64,000 nucleotides of DNA from Oscillatoria sp. FACHB-1406. Its GTDB lineage: Bacteria; Cyanobacteriota; Cyanobacteriia; Cyanobacteriales; Spirulinaceae. Position numbers and translations under genes: made by a program. Positions within the stretch are counted from its first letter, which is position 1; each line of letters opens with the position of its first letter. Shown in pieces: positions 27,258 through 36,553 of this stretch. The stretch lies in the NCBI RefSeq assembly GCF_014698145.1, contig NZ_JACJSM010000002.1, positions 186,001 through 250,000 of the forward strand, read 5' to 3'. Under the pieces are notes generated by a model. The model worked only from the letters and a program-made list of their open reading frames with translations. It searched no databases and was not told the origin of the DNA.

Positions 27258-28622
27258 ATGGCGATCGCCACCATCAATCCGGCAACGGGGGAAACGATTA
27301 AAACTTTTGAGGCATTAACTGAGGCAGAAGTCAAGGAAAAAATTGCCTTAGCGCAAGCGACTTTTGAGAACTATCGCAAAATTCCTTTAGCGCAGCGCAG
27401 CGAATGGTTGCGAACCGCCGCCGAGATTTTGGAACGCGATCGCCGTCAATATGCCGAACTGATGGTACTGGAGATGGGCAAACCGATAAAAGGCGCGATC
27501 GCAGAAGTCGAAAAATGCGCCCTCGTTTGCCGCTACTACGCCGACAACGCCGCCGAATTCCTCGCCGATACGCCCGTTCCCAGCGACGGAAACAGTTTTA
27601 TCCGCTACCAACCCTTGGGCATTATCCTCGCGGTTATGCCCTGGAACTTTCCCTTCTGGCAAGTGTGTCGCTTTGCCGCGCCCGCGCTGATGGCGGGGAA
27701 CGTCGGTTTGTTGAAACACGCTTCTAATGTTCCTCAATGCGCGATCGCCTTAGAAACGATCTTCAAAGAAGCCGGTTTCCCAGAAGGGGCCTTTCAAACC
27801 CTATTAGTCGGCGGCGATCGCGTTGAAGCGATCGTTAACGACGATCGCGTTATGGCCGCCACCCTCACCGGAAGCGAACCCGCAGGTGCTAGTTTAGCCG
27901 CCGCCGCCGGAAAACAAATCAAAAAAACCGTCCTCGAATTGGGCGGTAGCGATCCCTTCATCGTCTTAGAAAGCGCCGATCTCGAAAAGGCAGCCACCAC
28001 CGCCACCGCCGCCCGAATGCTCAATAACGGTCAATCTTGCATCGCCGCCAAACGCTTCATCGTTGTCGAAAGTATTGCCGATGCGTTTGAAGCCAAAATT
28101 ATTGAAAAATTCAACGCCTTAAAAATCGGCGATCCGATGGCAGAAGACACCGATATCGGGCCGCTAGCCACGCCTTCAATTTTGCAGGAAATTGACGAAA
28201 ATGTGCAAAAAAGCGTGGCAATGGGTGCAAAAGTGCTAACTGGGGGCGAACGACTGCAAGATCGTCCCGGTAACTACTACCCGCCTACGATTCTGGCTGA
28301 AATTCCCGAAGGTTCCCCAGCGGAAAAAGAAGAATTTTTCGGCCCGGTTGCTTCGGTGTTTCGGGTGAAAAATCTTGCGGAGGCGATCGCGCGGGCGAAT
28401 GCCATTCCTTTTGGCTTGGGGGCGAGCGTGTGGACGAACGTTGCCGAAGAACGCGATCGCGCGATCGAAGAAATTGAAGCCGGAGCCGTCTTTGTCAACG
28501 GTATGGTTAAATCCGATCCCCGATTGCCCTTTGGCGGCATCAAACGTTCCGGTTACGGACGAGAACTCGGTCAACCAGGGATTCGCGAATTTGTTAACAT
28601 TAAAACTATCTGGATCGCTTAA
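27258..28622 (+). CDS. Succinate-semialdehyde dehydrogenase
   Basis: A 454-residue NAD(P)+-dependent aldehyde dehydrogenase oxidising succinic semialdehyde to succinate. The active-site Glu227 lies in LELGGSDPF and the nucleophile Cys261 in NNGQSCIAAK; PWNFPFWQ contacts the cofactor. The size and the GQSC-I-AAKRF context match the short cyanobacterial SSADH described with 2-oxoglutarate decarboxylase in Synechococcus PCC 7002. The next gene is that partner, 230 bp downstream, so the pair closes the TCA cycle without 2-oxoglutarate dehydrogenase. Confidence 0.9.
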   Translation: MAIATINPATGETIKTFEALTEAEVKEKIALAQATFENYRKIPLAQRSEWLRTAAEILERDRRQYAELMVLEMGKPIKGAIAEVEKCALVCRYYADNAAEFLADTPVPSDGNSFIRYQPLGIILAVMPWNFPFWQVCRFAAPALMAGNVGLLKHASNVPQCAIALETIFKEAGFPEGAFQTLLVGGDRVEAIVNDDRVMAATLTGSEPAGASLAAAAGKQIKKTVLELGGSDPFIVLESADLEKAATTATAARMLNNGQSCIAAKRFIVVESIADAFEAKIIEKFNALKIGDPMAEDTDIGPLATPSILQEIDENVQKSVAMGAKVLTGGERLQDRPGNYYPPTILAEIPEGSPAEKEEFFGPVASVFRVKNLAEAIARANAIPFGLGASVWTNVAEERDRAIEEIEAGAVFVNGMVKSDPRLPFGGIKRSGYGRELGQPGIREFVNIKTIWIA

Positions 28623-28852
28623 TCGATTCTCCTGGCTTAAGCCACCAATTCTTGCTGTTCTATGTCATTATTTCTTGACAGAGAGCGAGATCGATCGAGT
28701 TAAGATTTAAGGAATTACCGAATTTAAAGCATCAGGAAAATCGAAATTTATCTTGCTCTCGGATTGCATTTCAAGGCTTATTGAATTGCGAGCAGATAAT
28801 TCTTTTCAGAGATTTCAAGGCATAATTGTGTATTTCAGGTTCTCTAAACAAT

Positions 28853-30499
28853 ATGGGTGAATTTAATACAGCCGAGTTACTCGTTCAATGCTTAGAAAAT
28901 GAAGGTGTTGAATATGTTTTTGGACTTCCCGGAGAAGAAAATCTCCACGTTCTCGAAGCCCTAAAAGAATCTTCCATCCAATTCATCACCACCCGTCACG
29001 AACAAGGGGCGGCTTTTATGGCTGATGTTTACGGACGCTTAACGGGCAAAGCGGGGGTTTGTTTGTCCACCCTCGGCCCCGGCGCGACTAACTTAATGAC
29101 TGGGGTAGCTGATGCGAATTTAGACGGCGCGCCCTTAGTGGCGATTACCGGGCAGGTTGGAACCGACCGAATGCACATTGAATCCCACCAATATTTAGAT
29201 TTAGTGGCGATGTTCGCTCCCGTCACCAAATGGAACGCGCAAATCGTCCGTCCCAGCAATACGCCCGAAATCGTGCGAAAAGCCTTTAAACTCGCTCAAG
29301 CCGAAAAACCCGGGGCCGTGCATATCGATTTGCCCGAGAATATTGCGGCGATGCCAGTAATTGGGAAAAGTTTGCTCAAAAATCCCCGCGAAAAAAGCTA
29401 TGCTTCATTTCGCAGTTGCAATGCGGCTGCCGAACTGATCTCTAAAGCCAAAAATCCCATTATTTTAGTCGGGAATGGGGCGATTCGAGCCGAAGCGAGC
29501 GAAGCGTTGACTGAATTTGCAACGACCTTGCACCTGCCCGTTGTCAATACATTTATGGGGAAAGGGGTAATTCCGTACACGCATCCGCTGTCGTTGTGGA
29601 CGGTGGGGTTACAGCAGCGAGATCTCGTAACTTGTGCGTTTGAGGAAGCCGATCTCGTTATCGCAGTCGGCTACGATTTAATTGAATATTCCCCGAAAAA
29701 ATGGAATCCCGGGGGTCAAATTCAGATCGTGCATATTGGGGTCACTCCAGCAGAGATTGACAGCAGTTACATTCCAGCGGTGGAAGTCATCGGCGACATT
29801 GCCGACTCCCTGGATGAAATTTTAAGGCGGAGCGATCGCCAGGGCAAACCGAGTCCTCACGCCGTCGAACTGCGTGCCGAAATTCGTGAAGAATACGAAC
29901 GGTACGCCAACGACCCAGAATTTCCGATTAAACCGCAGAAAATTATTTACGACTTGCGGCAAGTGATGGGGCCGGAGGATATTGTCATTTCCGATGTCGG
30001 CGCGCATAAAATGTGGATGGCGCGTCACTATCACTGCGATCGCCCCAATACCTGTATTATTTCTAACGGGTTTGCGGCGATGGGTATTGCCATTCCCGGC
30101 GCGCTAGCGGCAAAATTGGTGAATCGCGATCGCAAAGTCGTCGCTGTAACGGGCGATGGTGGATTTATGATGAATGCCCAGGAATTAGAAACAGCGTTGC
30201 GCGTCGGTACGCCCTTTGTAACGCTAATTTTTAACGATAATGCCTATGGATTGATCGAATGGAAACAAATCAATCAATTCGGCAAAACTTCGTTCTGCGG
30301 CTTCAGCAATCCCGACTTTGTAAAATTTGCCGAAAGCATGGGGTTAAAAGGCTACCGCGTCGAGTCGGCAGCAGATTTAATCCCCGTCTTGAAAGAAGCG
30401 TTAGCTCAAGAAGTTCCAGCGGTCATCGACTGTCCCGTCGATTATCGCGAAAACTTGCGCTTCTCCCAAAAGGCAGGAGAATTGAGTTGCCGGATCTAA
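28853..30499 (+). CDS. 2-oxoglutarate decarboxylase (annotated elsewhere as acetolactate synthase-like)
   Basis: A 548-residue ThDP-dependent enzyme: GLPGEEN, RHEQGAAFMADVYGRLTG with the ThDP-activating glutamate, and the Mg/ThDP site VTGDGGFMMNAQELETALR...FNDNAYG. The sequence is of the acetolactate synthase superfamily, but position next to SSADH and overall similarity to the PCC 7002 enzyme argue for decarboxylation of 2-oxoglutarate to succinic semialdehyde. The start is ATG 28853 (MGEFNTAELL); an in-frame upstream TTG-type start would only add nine residues. The stop is 13 bp from the adenylate cyclase gene, suggesting co-transcription. Confidence 0.85.
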   Translation: MGEFNTAELLVQCLENEGVEYVFGLPGEENLHVLEALKESSIQFITTRHEQGAAFMADVYGRLTGKAGVCLSTLGPGATNLMTGVADANLDGAPLVAITGQVGTDRMHIESHQYLDLVAMFAPVTKWNAQIVRPSNTPEIVRKAFKLAQAEKPGAVHIDLPENIAAMPVIGKSLLKNPREKSYASFRSCNAAAELISKAKNPIILVGNGAIRAEASEALTEFATTLHLPVVNTFMGKGVIPYTHPLSLWTVGLQQRDLVTCAFEEADLVIAVGYDLIEYSPKKWNPGGQIQIVHIGVTPAEIDSSYIPAVEVIGDIADSLDEILRRSDRQGKPSPHAVELRAEIREEYERYANDPEFPIKPQKIIYDLRQVMGPEDIVISDVGAHKMWMARHYHCDRPNTCIISNGFAAMGIAIPGALAAKLVNRDRKVVAVTGDGGFMMNAQELETALRVGTPFVTLIFNDNAYGLIEWKQINQFGKTSFCGFSNPDFVKFAESMGLKGYRVESAADLIPVLKEALAQEVPAVIDCPVDYRENLRFSQKAGELSCRI

Positions 30500-30512
30500 G
30501 TGCAGCCCGATA

Positions 30513-33500
30513 ATGAAGCAAGATCGAGTGGACGAACCGAGAGTAGATATTATCGCAGTTGACGATAACCCCGTCAATCTGCGCGTTTTAGATGGAATGC
30601 TCGTCCAGCGCGGTTATAAAGTTCGCAGCGTCACCAACGGCGCGATCGCGATTCAAGCAGCCAAAGCCAAACCGCCGGACTTGATCTTGCTCGACATTAT
30701 GATGCCAGAGCTAGATGGCTACGAAGTTTGCAAGCAACTGCAAGCCGACGAACGCACCCGCGAAATCCCGGTGATTTTCATCAGCGCCCTCAATGATGCG
30801 GTCGATAAAGTCAAAGCCTTTCAAGTGGGAGGGGCCGACTATATTTCCAAACCCTTCCAGATGGAAGAAGTCATCGCCCGCATCGACAACCAACTCAAGT
30901 TGCGATCGCTCTCCAAACAACTAAGCGAACAAAACGCCCAACTCCAGCAGGAAATCCAAGAACGCCAGCGCGCCGAAGAAGAGACTCAGCTTTTATTAAC
31001 CGTTACCCAAGAAATTAGCAGCACGCCCGACTTCGAGAGCGCTCTAGCCGTCGCTCTAGAGCGAGTCTGTCAGGTAAGCGGCTGGAGTTACGGCGAAGCC
31101 TGGATCCCCAGTCTTGATGGCACTGCCCTTGAATGCAGTCCAGCTTGGTACTGCAATGCTACAGAACTCGAAGGAGAAATGCAGCAAGCGCTCGCGCGCT
31201 TCCGCTACCGCCGCCAGAAACAAGTCCGCAAACCCCACGAAGGCATCATCGGGCGAGTTTGGGCGGGCGGCGAACCCGAGTATGTTGAAAACATTGCCCG
31301 AGAAGGTAAAAACCACTACCTGCGCGCTCGCGAAGCGCAACTGTGCGGGATTAAATCCGCCCTCGCCGTCCCCATTGTCGTCCCCCCCATCGTCACTCAG
31401 AAATATTACGAACCCGGGCGGGTTCTCGCGGTTCTCGTGTTTTTTTTGCTGGAGTCCTCCGCTCGTTTCTCGATTCAAGAAAACGAACGCTTGGCTGAAT
31501 TAATTTCCTCAGTGGCGACGCAATTGGGCAAAGTCATGCAGCAAAAGCAGACCGAAGCCGAACTGCGCGGGTTGTTTTCAGCAATGGACGACTCGATTCG
31601 AGTCTACGATAAAAACGGTAGATGCTTAAAAACCGTTACTAGCGGTCGCAACGCTGCCAAGAGCAACAACCCAGAAGCGTTAGCCAGCAGCGAGTTAGAA
31701 CATCTTTCTCCCGAAACGGCGGCGATGGAACTCGAAGCGATCGCGCGATCGCTCGCCACCCAAACGACTCAAACCATTGAATATAGCATCCTCGTCAACA
31801 ACCGCCCGACCTGGTTCTCCGCGAAAATTTCCCCCCTCTCCGACAAAACCGCTATCTTCGTCGCCCGCGATATCACCGCCCGCAAGCAAGCCGAAGATGA
31901 AGTGCGCCTACTGCTCGATATCGGCCGCGCCATTAGCGCCGCCCCCGACTTCGACAGCGCTCTGGCCGTTACCCTCAGCCAAGTCTGTCAGACCACCGGC
32001 TGGGTCTACGGCGAAGCCTGGGTTCCCGCCGCCGACGGAACCGCGATCGAGTGCAGTTCCAGTTGGTATCGTCCGCCCGTCGGCATCGATCCGACCTTAG
32101 CCAGCAACCTCGATCGCTTCCGCAACTACAGCGAAGTCCTGACTTTCGTGCGCCATCAAGGACTGCCGGGGCAAATCTGGATTGCGGGAACCCCCCAATG
32201 GATGACCGATTTCAGCACGGCGGACGATGCCTTTTTGCGGCTGGAACTCGCTAGGGAGTGCGGGTTGCAATCGGCTTTCGGCGTGCCGATCTCAGTCAGC
32301 AGCGATTGGCAGTTGGAGTCTAAAAGTTCCCAAGATGAGAATCTCGCAGCTAATGCGCAGAAGGAAGCGCTGTTTGCCTCCCTATCCTCGCGCGGTTCGA
32401 GCGCTTTAGTGCTGGCCGTGCTGATCTTTTTTACCGTCGAATCGCGTCCCCAAGACGAGCGTATGAGTCAGTTGGTCGCTGCGATCGCCGCGCAACTGGG
32501 AACGGTGCTGCAACAGAAAAAAGCCGAAGCCGAATTGCGGGCGCTGTTTGCAGCGATGACTGATGTCGTATTGGTGCGAGACGCTTCGGGCTGTTGTCTT
32601 AAGGTTGCGCCGACTAATTCGCCGAATTGGTACAAAAAGCCGGAAGCCCTACTGGGACGAATGCTACATGAAGACTTGCCCTTGGAGCAAGCCGATTTGA
32701 TTTTGAGCAGCATTAAGAGTAGTCTCTCGACTCGCAAAACGCTGAATATCGAATACAGTTTGCCCATTGGGGGGCAAGAGGTTTGGCTAGCAGAGACAAT
32801 TTCCCCCATGACCGACGATACGGCAATCTTGGTGGCGCGAGATATTACCAATCGCAAGCAAACGGAAGAAGCTTTGCGCTTGGGAGAGGAACGCTTGCAA
32901 CTTGCCCTTGAAGGCAGCGCCTTGGGGATTTGGGACTGGCACGTCGCCAACAATCAGATTTATTTAAGTCCGGAATGGAAGGCGATTCTCGGCTACGAGG
33001 TTGATGAGATTGATGACAGCATCTCGTTTTGGGAACAACTCGTTCATCCCGATGATTTTCCGGCGGTTTGGGAAGCCTTGGGCAGTCACTTGGATGCTGA
33101 AATCCCGATATTTCAAGAAGAATTCCGCATGAAGGCGAAATCGGGAGAGTGGCGCTGGATTTTGTCCCACGGGAAGGTGTTCGAGCGCGATCGCGCCGGG
33201 AAACCCCTGCGGATGACGGGAACCCACAAGGATGTGACCGAACGCAAGCAAGTCGAACAGGCGATTCAGGAACGGGCGCAGAGCGATCGCCTTTTGGGGC
33301 AGATTTCGCGGACGTTTATCGATCGCGATGTTAATGCTGCCATTCAATTCGCCTTGGCTGCCCTCGGAGGTCATACTGATGCCGATCGCAGCTATGTGAT
33401 GCGCTACTCCGACGATCGCACGGTACTGACCAATACTCACGAATGGTGTCGGGCGGGGGTGCGATCGCTCAAAGCCGAACTGCAAAACGTACCCCTCGCC

Positions 33501-34484
33501 CCCTGTCAGGGGTTGTATGCACCTCTGTTGAATGGCGAAGTCGTACAAATCCCCTCGATCGCCGATCTACCCCCAGAAGCGGCGGCTGAATGCCAAATCC
33601 TCCACCGGAACGCCGTCCAATCGTTGATTAACGTGCCGATGGTGTATTTGGGGAAAGTGGTCGGCTGTATCGGTTTGGAGAGCGCACGATCGCACCGCGT
33701 TTGGACAAAAGAAGAAATTCGCCTGCTGACGCTGGTGAGCGAAACGATCGCGATCGGTTTTGCCCAAGCCGAAGCCGAGAGCAAGCGCCAACAAGCTGAA
33801 GCTGCCATGCGCCTCGCTAAACAACAGTCCGAGCGCCTACTGCTCAACATTTTACCGCGCAGCATTGCCGACCAGTTGAAGCAAGCAACCGGCGCGATCG
33901 CCCAACAATTCGATGATGTCGCCATCCTCTTTGCCGATATTGTCGGTTTTACCCCCCTTTCGGCGCAAATGTCCCCCATCCAGTTAGTAAATTTGCTTAA
34001 CGGTGTATTCTCCGCCTTCGATAAGTTAGCCGACCGCTACGGCTTAGAGAAAATTAAGACCATTGGCGATGCTTACATGGTTGTTAGTGGCTTGCCGCGA
34101 CCTCAAGAGAAGGCAGCAGAAGCCAACCCTCGCCGGATTGCGGAAATGGCCCTCGCCATGCAAGAAGTGATGCAAGACTTCCATACCGAAAGCGGCGAAT
34201 TGCTTCAGTTGCGAATCGGGATTAACCTCGGTTCGGTTGTTGCAGGCGTGATTGGCATTAAAAAATTTAGTTACGATCTCTGGGGTGATGCCGTTAACGT
34301 CGCCTCGAGAATGGAATCTCAGGGAAAACCCGGAAGAATTCAAGTTACGGCGGAACTTTACGAACGTTTAAAGGATCGATTTATCTTTATCAAACGCGGC
34401 GAGATTGAAGTCAAAGGGCGCGGCGAAATGACCACCTATTGGCTGACCGGAAAACGCGAACCGCCCGATCCCTCTCAAAGGTGA
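30513..34484 (+). CDS. Multidomain class III adenylate cyclase (REC-GAF/PAS-cyclase)
   Basis: 1323 residues, no membrane segment. Order: response-regulator receiver (about 12-130, phospho-acceptor Asp61 in LLDIMMPELDGYE), coiled coil, GAF-like then PAS (about 155-455), a second GAF-like/PAS pair (about 460-780; the two halves are duplicates, both with TPDF/APDFDSALAV..CQ..GW.YGEAW), a further PAS (about 790-915), GAF (about 930-1090), a short coiled coil, and a class III cyclase domain (about 1130-1310). Metal ligands are Asp1142 (LFADIVGF) and Asp1186 (TIGDAYMV). The adenine-selecting Lys (EKIKTIGD) and Asp (YDLWGDAVN) and the transition-state Asn/Arg (NVASRM) are present, so the product should be cAMP. 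The gene begins 13 bp after the 2-oxoglutarate decarboxylase stop. Confidence 0.9.
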   Translation: MKQDRVDEPRVDIIAVDDNPVNLRVLDGMLVQRGYKVRSVTNGAIAIQAAKAKPPDLILLDIMMPELDGYEVCKQLQADERTREIPVIFISALNDAVDKVKAFQVGGADYISKPFQMEEVIARIDNQLKLRSLSKQLSEQNAQLQQEIQERQRAEEETQLLLTVTQEISSTPDFESALAVALERVCQVSGWSYGEAWIPSLDGTALECSPAWYCNATELEGEMQQALARFRYRRQKQVRKPHEGIIGRVWAGGEPEYVENIAREGKNHYLRAREAQLCGIKSALAVPIVVPPIVTQKYYEPGRVLAVLVFFLLESSARFSIQENERLAELISSVATQLGKVMQQKQTEAELRGLFSAMDDSIRVYDKNGRCLKTVTSGRNAAKSNNPEALASSELEHLSPETAAMELEAIARSLATQTTQTIEYSILVNNRPTWFSAKISPLSDKTAIFVARDITARKQAEDEVRLLLDIGRAISAAPDFDSALAVTLSQVCQTTGWVYGEAWVPAADGTAIECSSSWYRPPVGIDPTLASNLDRFRNYSEVLTFVRHQGLPGQIWIAGTPQWMTDFSTADDAFLRLELARECGLQSAFGVPISVSSDWQLESKSSQDENLAANAQKEALFASLSSRGSSALVLAVLIFFTVESRPQDERMSQLVAAIAAQLGTVLQQKKAEAELRALFAAMTDVVLVRDASGCCLKVAPTNSPNWYKKPEALLGRMLHEDLPLEQADLILSSIKSSLSTRKTLNIEYSLPIGGQEVWLAETISPMTDDTAILVARDITNRKQTEEALRLGEERLQLALEGSALGIWDWHVANNQIYLSPEWKAILGYEVDEIDDSISFWEQLVHPDDFPAVWEALGSHLDAEIPIFQEEFRMKAKSGEWRWILSHGKVFERDRAGKPLRMTGTHKDVTERKQVEQAIQERAQSDRLLGQISRTFIDRDVNAAIQFALAALGGHTDADRSYVMRYSDDRTVLTNTHEWCRAGVRSLKAELQNVPLAPCQGLYAPLLNGEVVQIPSIADLPPEAAAECQILHRNAVQSLINVPMVYLGKVVGCIGLESARSHRVWTKEEIRLLTLVSETIAIGFAQAEAESKRQQAEAAMRLAKQQSERLLLNILPRSIADQLKQATGAIAQQFDDVAILFADIVGFTPLSAQMSPIQLVNLLNGVFSAFDKLADRYGLEKIKTIGDAYMVVSGLPRPQEKAAEANPRRIAEMALAMQEVMQDFHTESGELLQLRIGINLGSVVAGVIGIKKFSYDLWGDAVNVASRMESQGKPGRIQVTAELYERLKDRFIFIKRGEIEVKGRGEMTTYWLTGKREPPDPSQR

Positions 34485-34597
34485 TAGCAAAAGTTAAAGC
34501 AGAAAGCTTAAAATTGAATCTTCACCGCAAACTGCAACAATGACTTGACTGCCCGGAAACGGATTCTTCCAAACATCTTCTCGAACACGAAGCGGCT

Positions 34598-35458
34598 ATG
34601 TTTCTTTCGACCAACCTACTAATCGAGCGCGTTATCCAACAACTAACCGACGGTTATCGACGAACCTACGGAGGTTTGAAGTCCGAGTATTCAGAAATTA
34701 TTGCTTGGGCTGCGGGCATGGCCTTGGAAAATATTGCGAATAGCGATGCCCTGTATCACAACGTCGAACATACAATTTTCGTTACCCTCGTCGGGCAGGA
34801 AATTTTGCGCGGACGGCACATTCAAGAAGGCGGCGTAAGTTGCGAAGATTGGCTCCATTTCCAAATCTCCCTCCTCTGCCACGATATCGGTTACGTGCGA
34901 GGCGTGTGTCGTGCCGATCGCCCCGATGATAACCTCTATGCTACCGGAGTTGGGCTAGAAATGATGTCTCCGCCCCCAGGAGCTAGCGATGCTTGCATGG
35001 CAGCCTATCACGTCGATCGCGGCAAACTTTTTGCCCAAGAACGCTTCGGCGGTCACAAATTGATTGATGCCGAAATCTTAAAAGAAAATATCGAGCTAAC
35101 TCGTTTTCCCGTTCCCAGCGACGCAGATCATAAAGTAACCGATAATTACGCCGGTTTAGTTCGTGCCGCAGATTTAATCGGACAACTCAGCGATCCCCGT
35201 TATTTACAGAAAATTCCGGCACTGTTCTACGAGTTTGAAGAAATGGGAACCAATAAAGTTTTAAAATATCAAACGCCGGGAGATTTGCGCGCCAAATACC
35301 CGAGTTTTTATTGGAATGCCGTTTATCCCTACCTCCCCACCGGCCTGAAATATTTAAACCTGACTCAATCGGGCAAACAGATTCTTGCTAATCTCTATGC
35401 CACGGTTTTCCGCGTCGAACACGAAGAAGCAGAATTGACGATTTCTTCGGTTGCTTAA
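34598..35458 (+). CDS. HD-domain metalloprotein (Npun_R2479-like), possible cyclic-nucleotide phosphodiesterase
   Basis: 286 residues. The HD metal site is read as YHNVEHTIFV (about 51-60) plus LLCHDIGYVRG (about 91-101), followed by AAYHVDRGK and a late DLIGQLSD. YHNxxH..V and HD are the first elements of the class I cyclic-nucleotide phosphodiesterase signature, although the usual HDxxHPG is HDIGYVRG here. The family is known mainly in cyanobacteria under the locus name Npun_R2479. It lies 113 bp downstream of the adenylate cyclase on the same strand, so hydrolysis of cAMP is an attractive but unproven role. It ends 18 bp before an Uma2 gene. Confidence 0.75.
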   Translation: MFLSTNLLIERVIQQLTDGYRRTYGGLKSEYSEIIAWAAGMALENIANSDALYHNVEHTIFVTLVGQEILRGRHIQEGGVSCEDWLHFQISLLCHDIGYVRGVCRADRPDDNLYATGVGLEMMSPPPGASDACMAAYHVDRGKLFAQERFGGHKLIDAEILKENIELTRFPVPSDADHKVTDNYAGLVRAADLIGQLSDPRYLQKIPALFYEFEEMGTNKVLKYQTPGDLRAKYPSFYWNAVYPYLPTGLKYLNLTQSGKQILANLYATVFRVEHEEAELTISSVA

Positions 35459-35476
35459 TTGAGGTGTTAAGGCTCT

Positions 35477-36289
35477 ATGACTCTTTCTGTCGATCGCGAA
35501 ATTATCTATCCCGACAGCGACGGACAACCGATGGCTGAAAATACCCTACAGTATCGCTGGATTGTCTTAATTAAAGAAAATCTTGAATTGCTGTTCGCGG
35601 ACAATCCCGAAGTTTTTGTTGCGGGCGACTTACTCTGGTATGCAGTGGAAGGTTCCCCCCAAATACGCTTCGCGCCCGATGTTATGGTTGCCTTCGGACG
35701 ACCGAAAGGCGATCGCGGTTCTTATCAACAGTGGAAAGAAAATAACATCGCCCCGCAAGTTGTTTTTGAAATCCTTTCTCCCGGAAATCGCCTCAAAGAA
35801 ATGGTGAAAAAGCTGCAATTCTACGATCGCTATGGCGTAGAAGAATACTACATTTACGACCCCGATTCTAATGAATTAGACGGGTTACTTCGCCAGGAAG
35901 GAAACTTGAATGTTATCGAAGAAATGAACGGGTTCGCGAGTCCGAGATTGGGAATCCGATTCGTTTGGACTGCGGAAACCTTGGAAATTTATCGTCCTGA
36001 CGGGCGAAAGTTTTTGACAACGCTCGAACTCGAGCAACGCGCCGAACAAGCTGCCCAACGCGCCGAACAGGAAGCCCAACGCGCCGAACAAGCCGCCCAA
36101 CTTGCCGCGCAAGAAGCCCAACGCGCCGAACAAGCCACTCAACTTGCCGAACAAGAAGCCCAACGCGCCGAACAAGCCACTCAACGCGCCGAACAAGCTA
36201 CTCAACTTGCCGAACAAGCCACTCAACGCGCCGAACGTTTAGCCGCTCAACTCAGAGCATTGGGGATTGTTCCCGATAGTGAGGGTTGA
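35477..36289 (+). CDS. Uma2-family nuclease-like protein with repetitive coiled-coil tail
   Basis: 270 residues. The first 190 or so match the Uma2 (DUF820) restriction-endonuclease-like fold, abundant in cyanobacteria: RFAPDVMVAFG, VVFEILSPGNR and YEVEEYYIYDPD-like segments provide the PD-(D/E)xK core. From about residue 190 the chain is a repeat of AEQA(A/T)QR/L units, predicted as a continuous charged coiled coil. The DNA of the tail is a 21-bp-type tandem repeat. The biological role of Uma2 proteins is unclear; some are linked to mobile elements. Confidence 0.85.
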   Translation: MTLSVDREIIYPDSDGQPMAENTLQYRWIVLIKENLELLFADNPEVFVAGDLLWYAVEGSPQIRFAPDVMVAFGRPKGDRGSYQQWKENNIAPQVVFEILSPGNRLKEMVKKLQFYDRYGVEEYYIYDPDSNELDGLLRQEGNLNVIEEMNGFASPRLGIRFVWTAETLEIYRPDGRKFLTTLELEQRAEQAAQRAEQEAQRAEQAAQLAAQEAQRAEQATQLAEQEAQRAEQATQRAEQATQLAEQATQRAERLAAQLRALGIVPDSEG

Positions 36290-36290
36290 T

Positions 36291-36393
36291 ATAGCGTTTT
36301 TCAAATGGATGAGGTTCAAAAATTGAAATCGGATTGGTAGGGGCGAATGGCATTCGCCCGCGCGGTGTACCTCACGTAAACGAAAAATGCTAT
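36291..36393. repeat. MITE-like element with ATAGC/GCTAT ends
   Basis: The left end ATAGCGTTTTTCAAATGGAT and right end (reverse complement) ATAGCATTTTTCGTTTACGT form imperfect terminal inverted repeats of about 25 bp. The centre holds the GGGCGAATGGCATTCGCCC hairpin. A second right end (TACCTCACGCCAACG... AAAAATGCTATG) is repeated at 36489-36514. Confidence 0.65.
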
Positions 36394-36553
36394 GTATTGA
36401 ATTTAGGACATTTTGTAGGGTGGGCAGCGCCCACCAGCTAAGATTTTGGTGCGTTTATAAACGTACCTTCACGTTTCAAGTAGCGCTGTACCTCACGCCA
36501 ACGAAAAATGCTATGTATTGAATTTAGCAAACTGCCCGTTAGCGCGATCGCGT

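Noticed and set aside
28675-28706. TTGACA upstream of 2-oxoglutarate decarboxylase as a promoter
   Set aside because: The nearest -10-like hexamer is 19-20 bp away and weak, so it was not listed.
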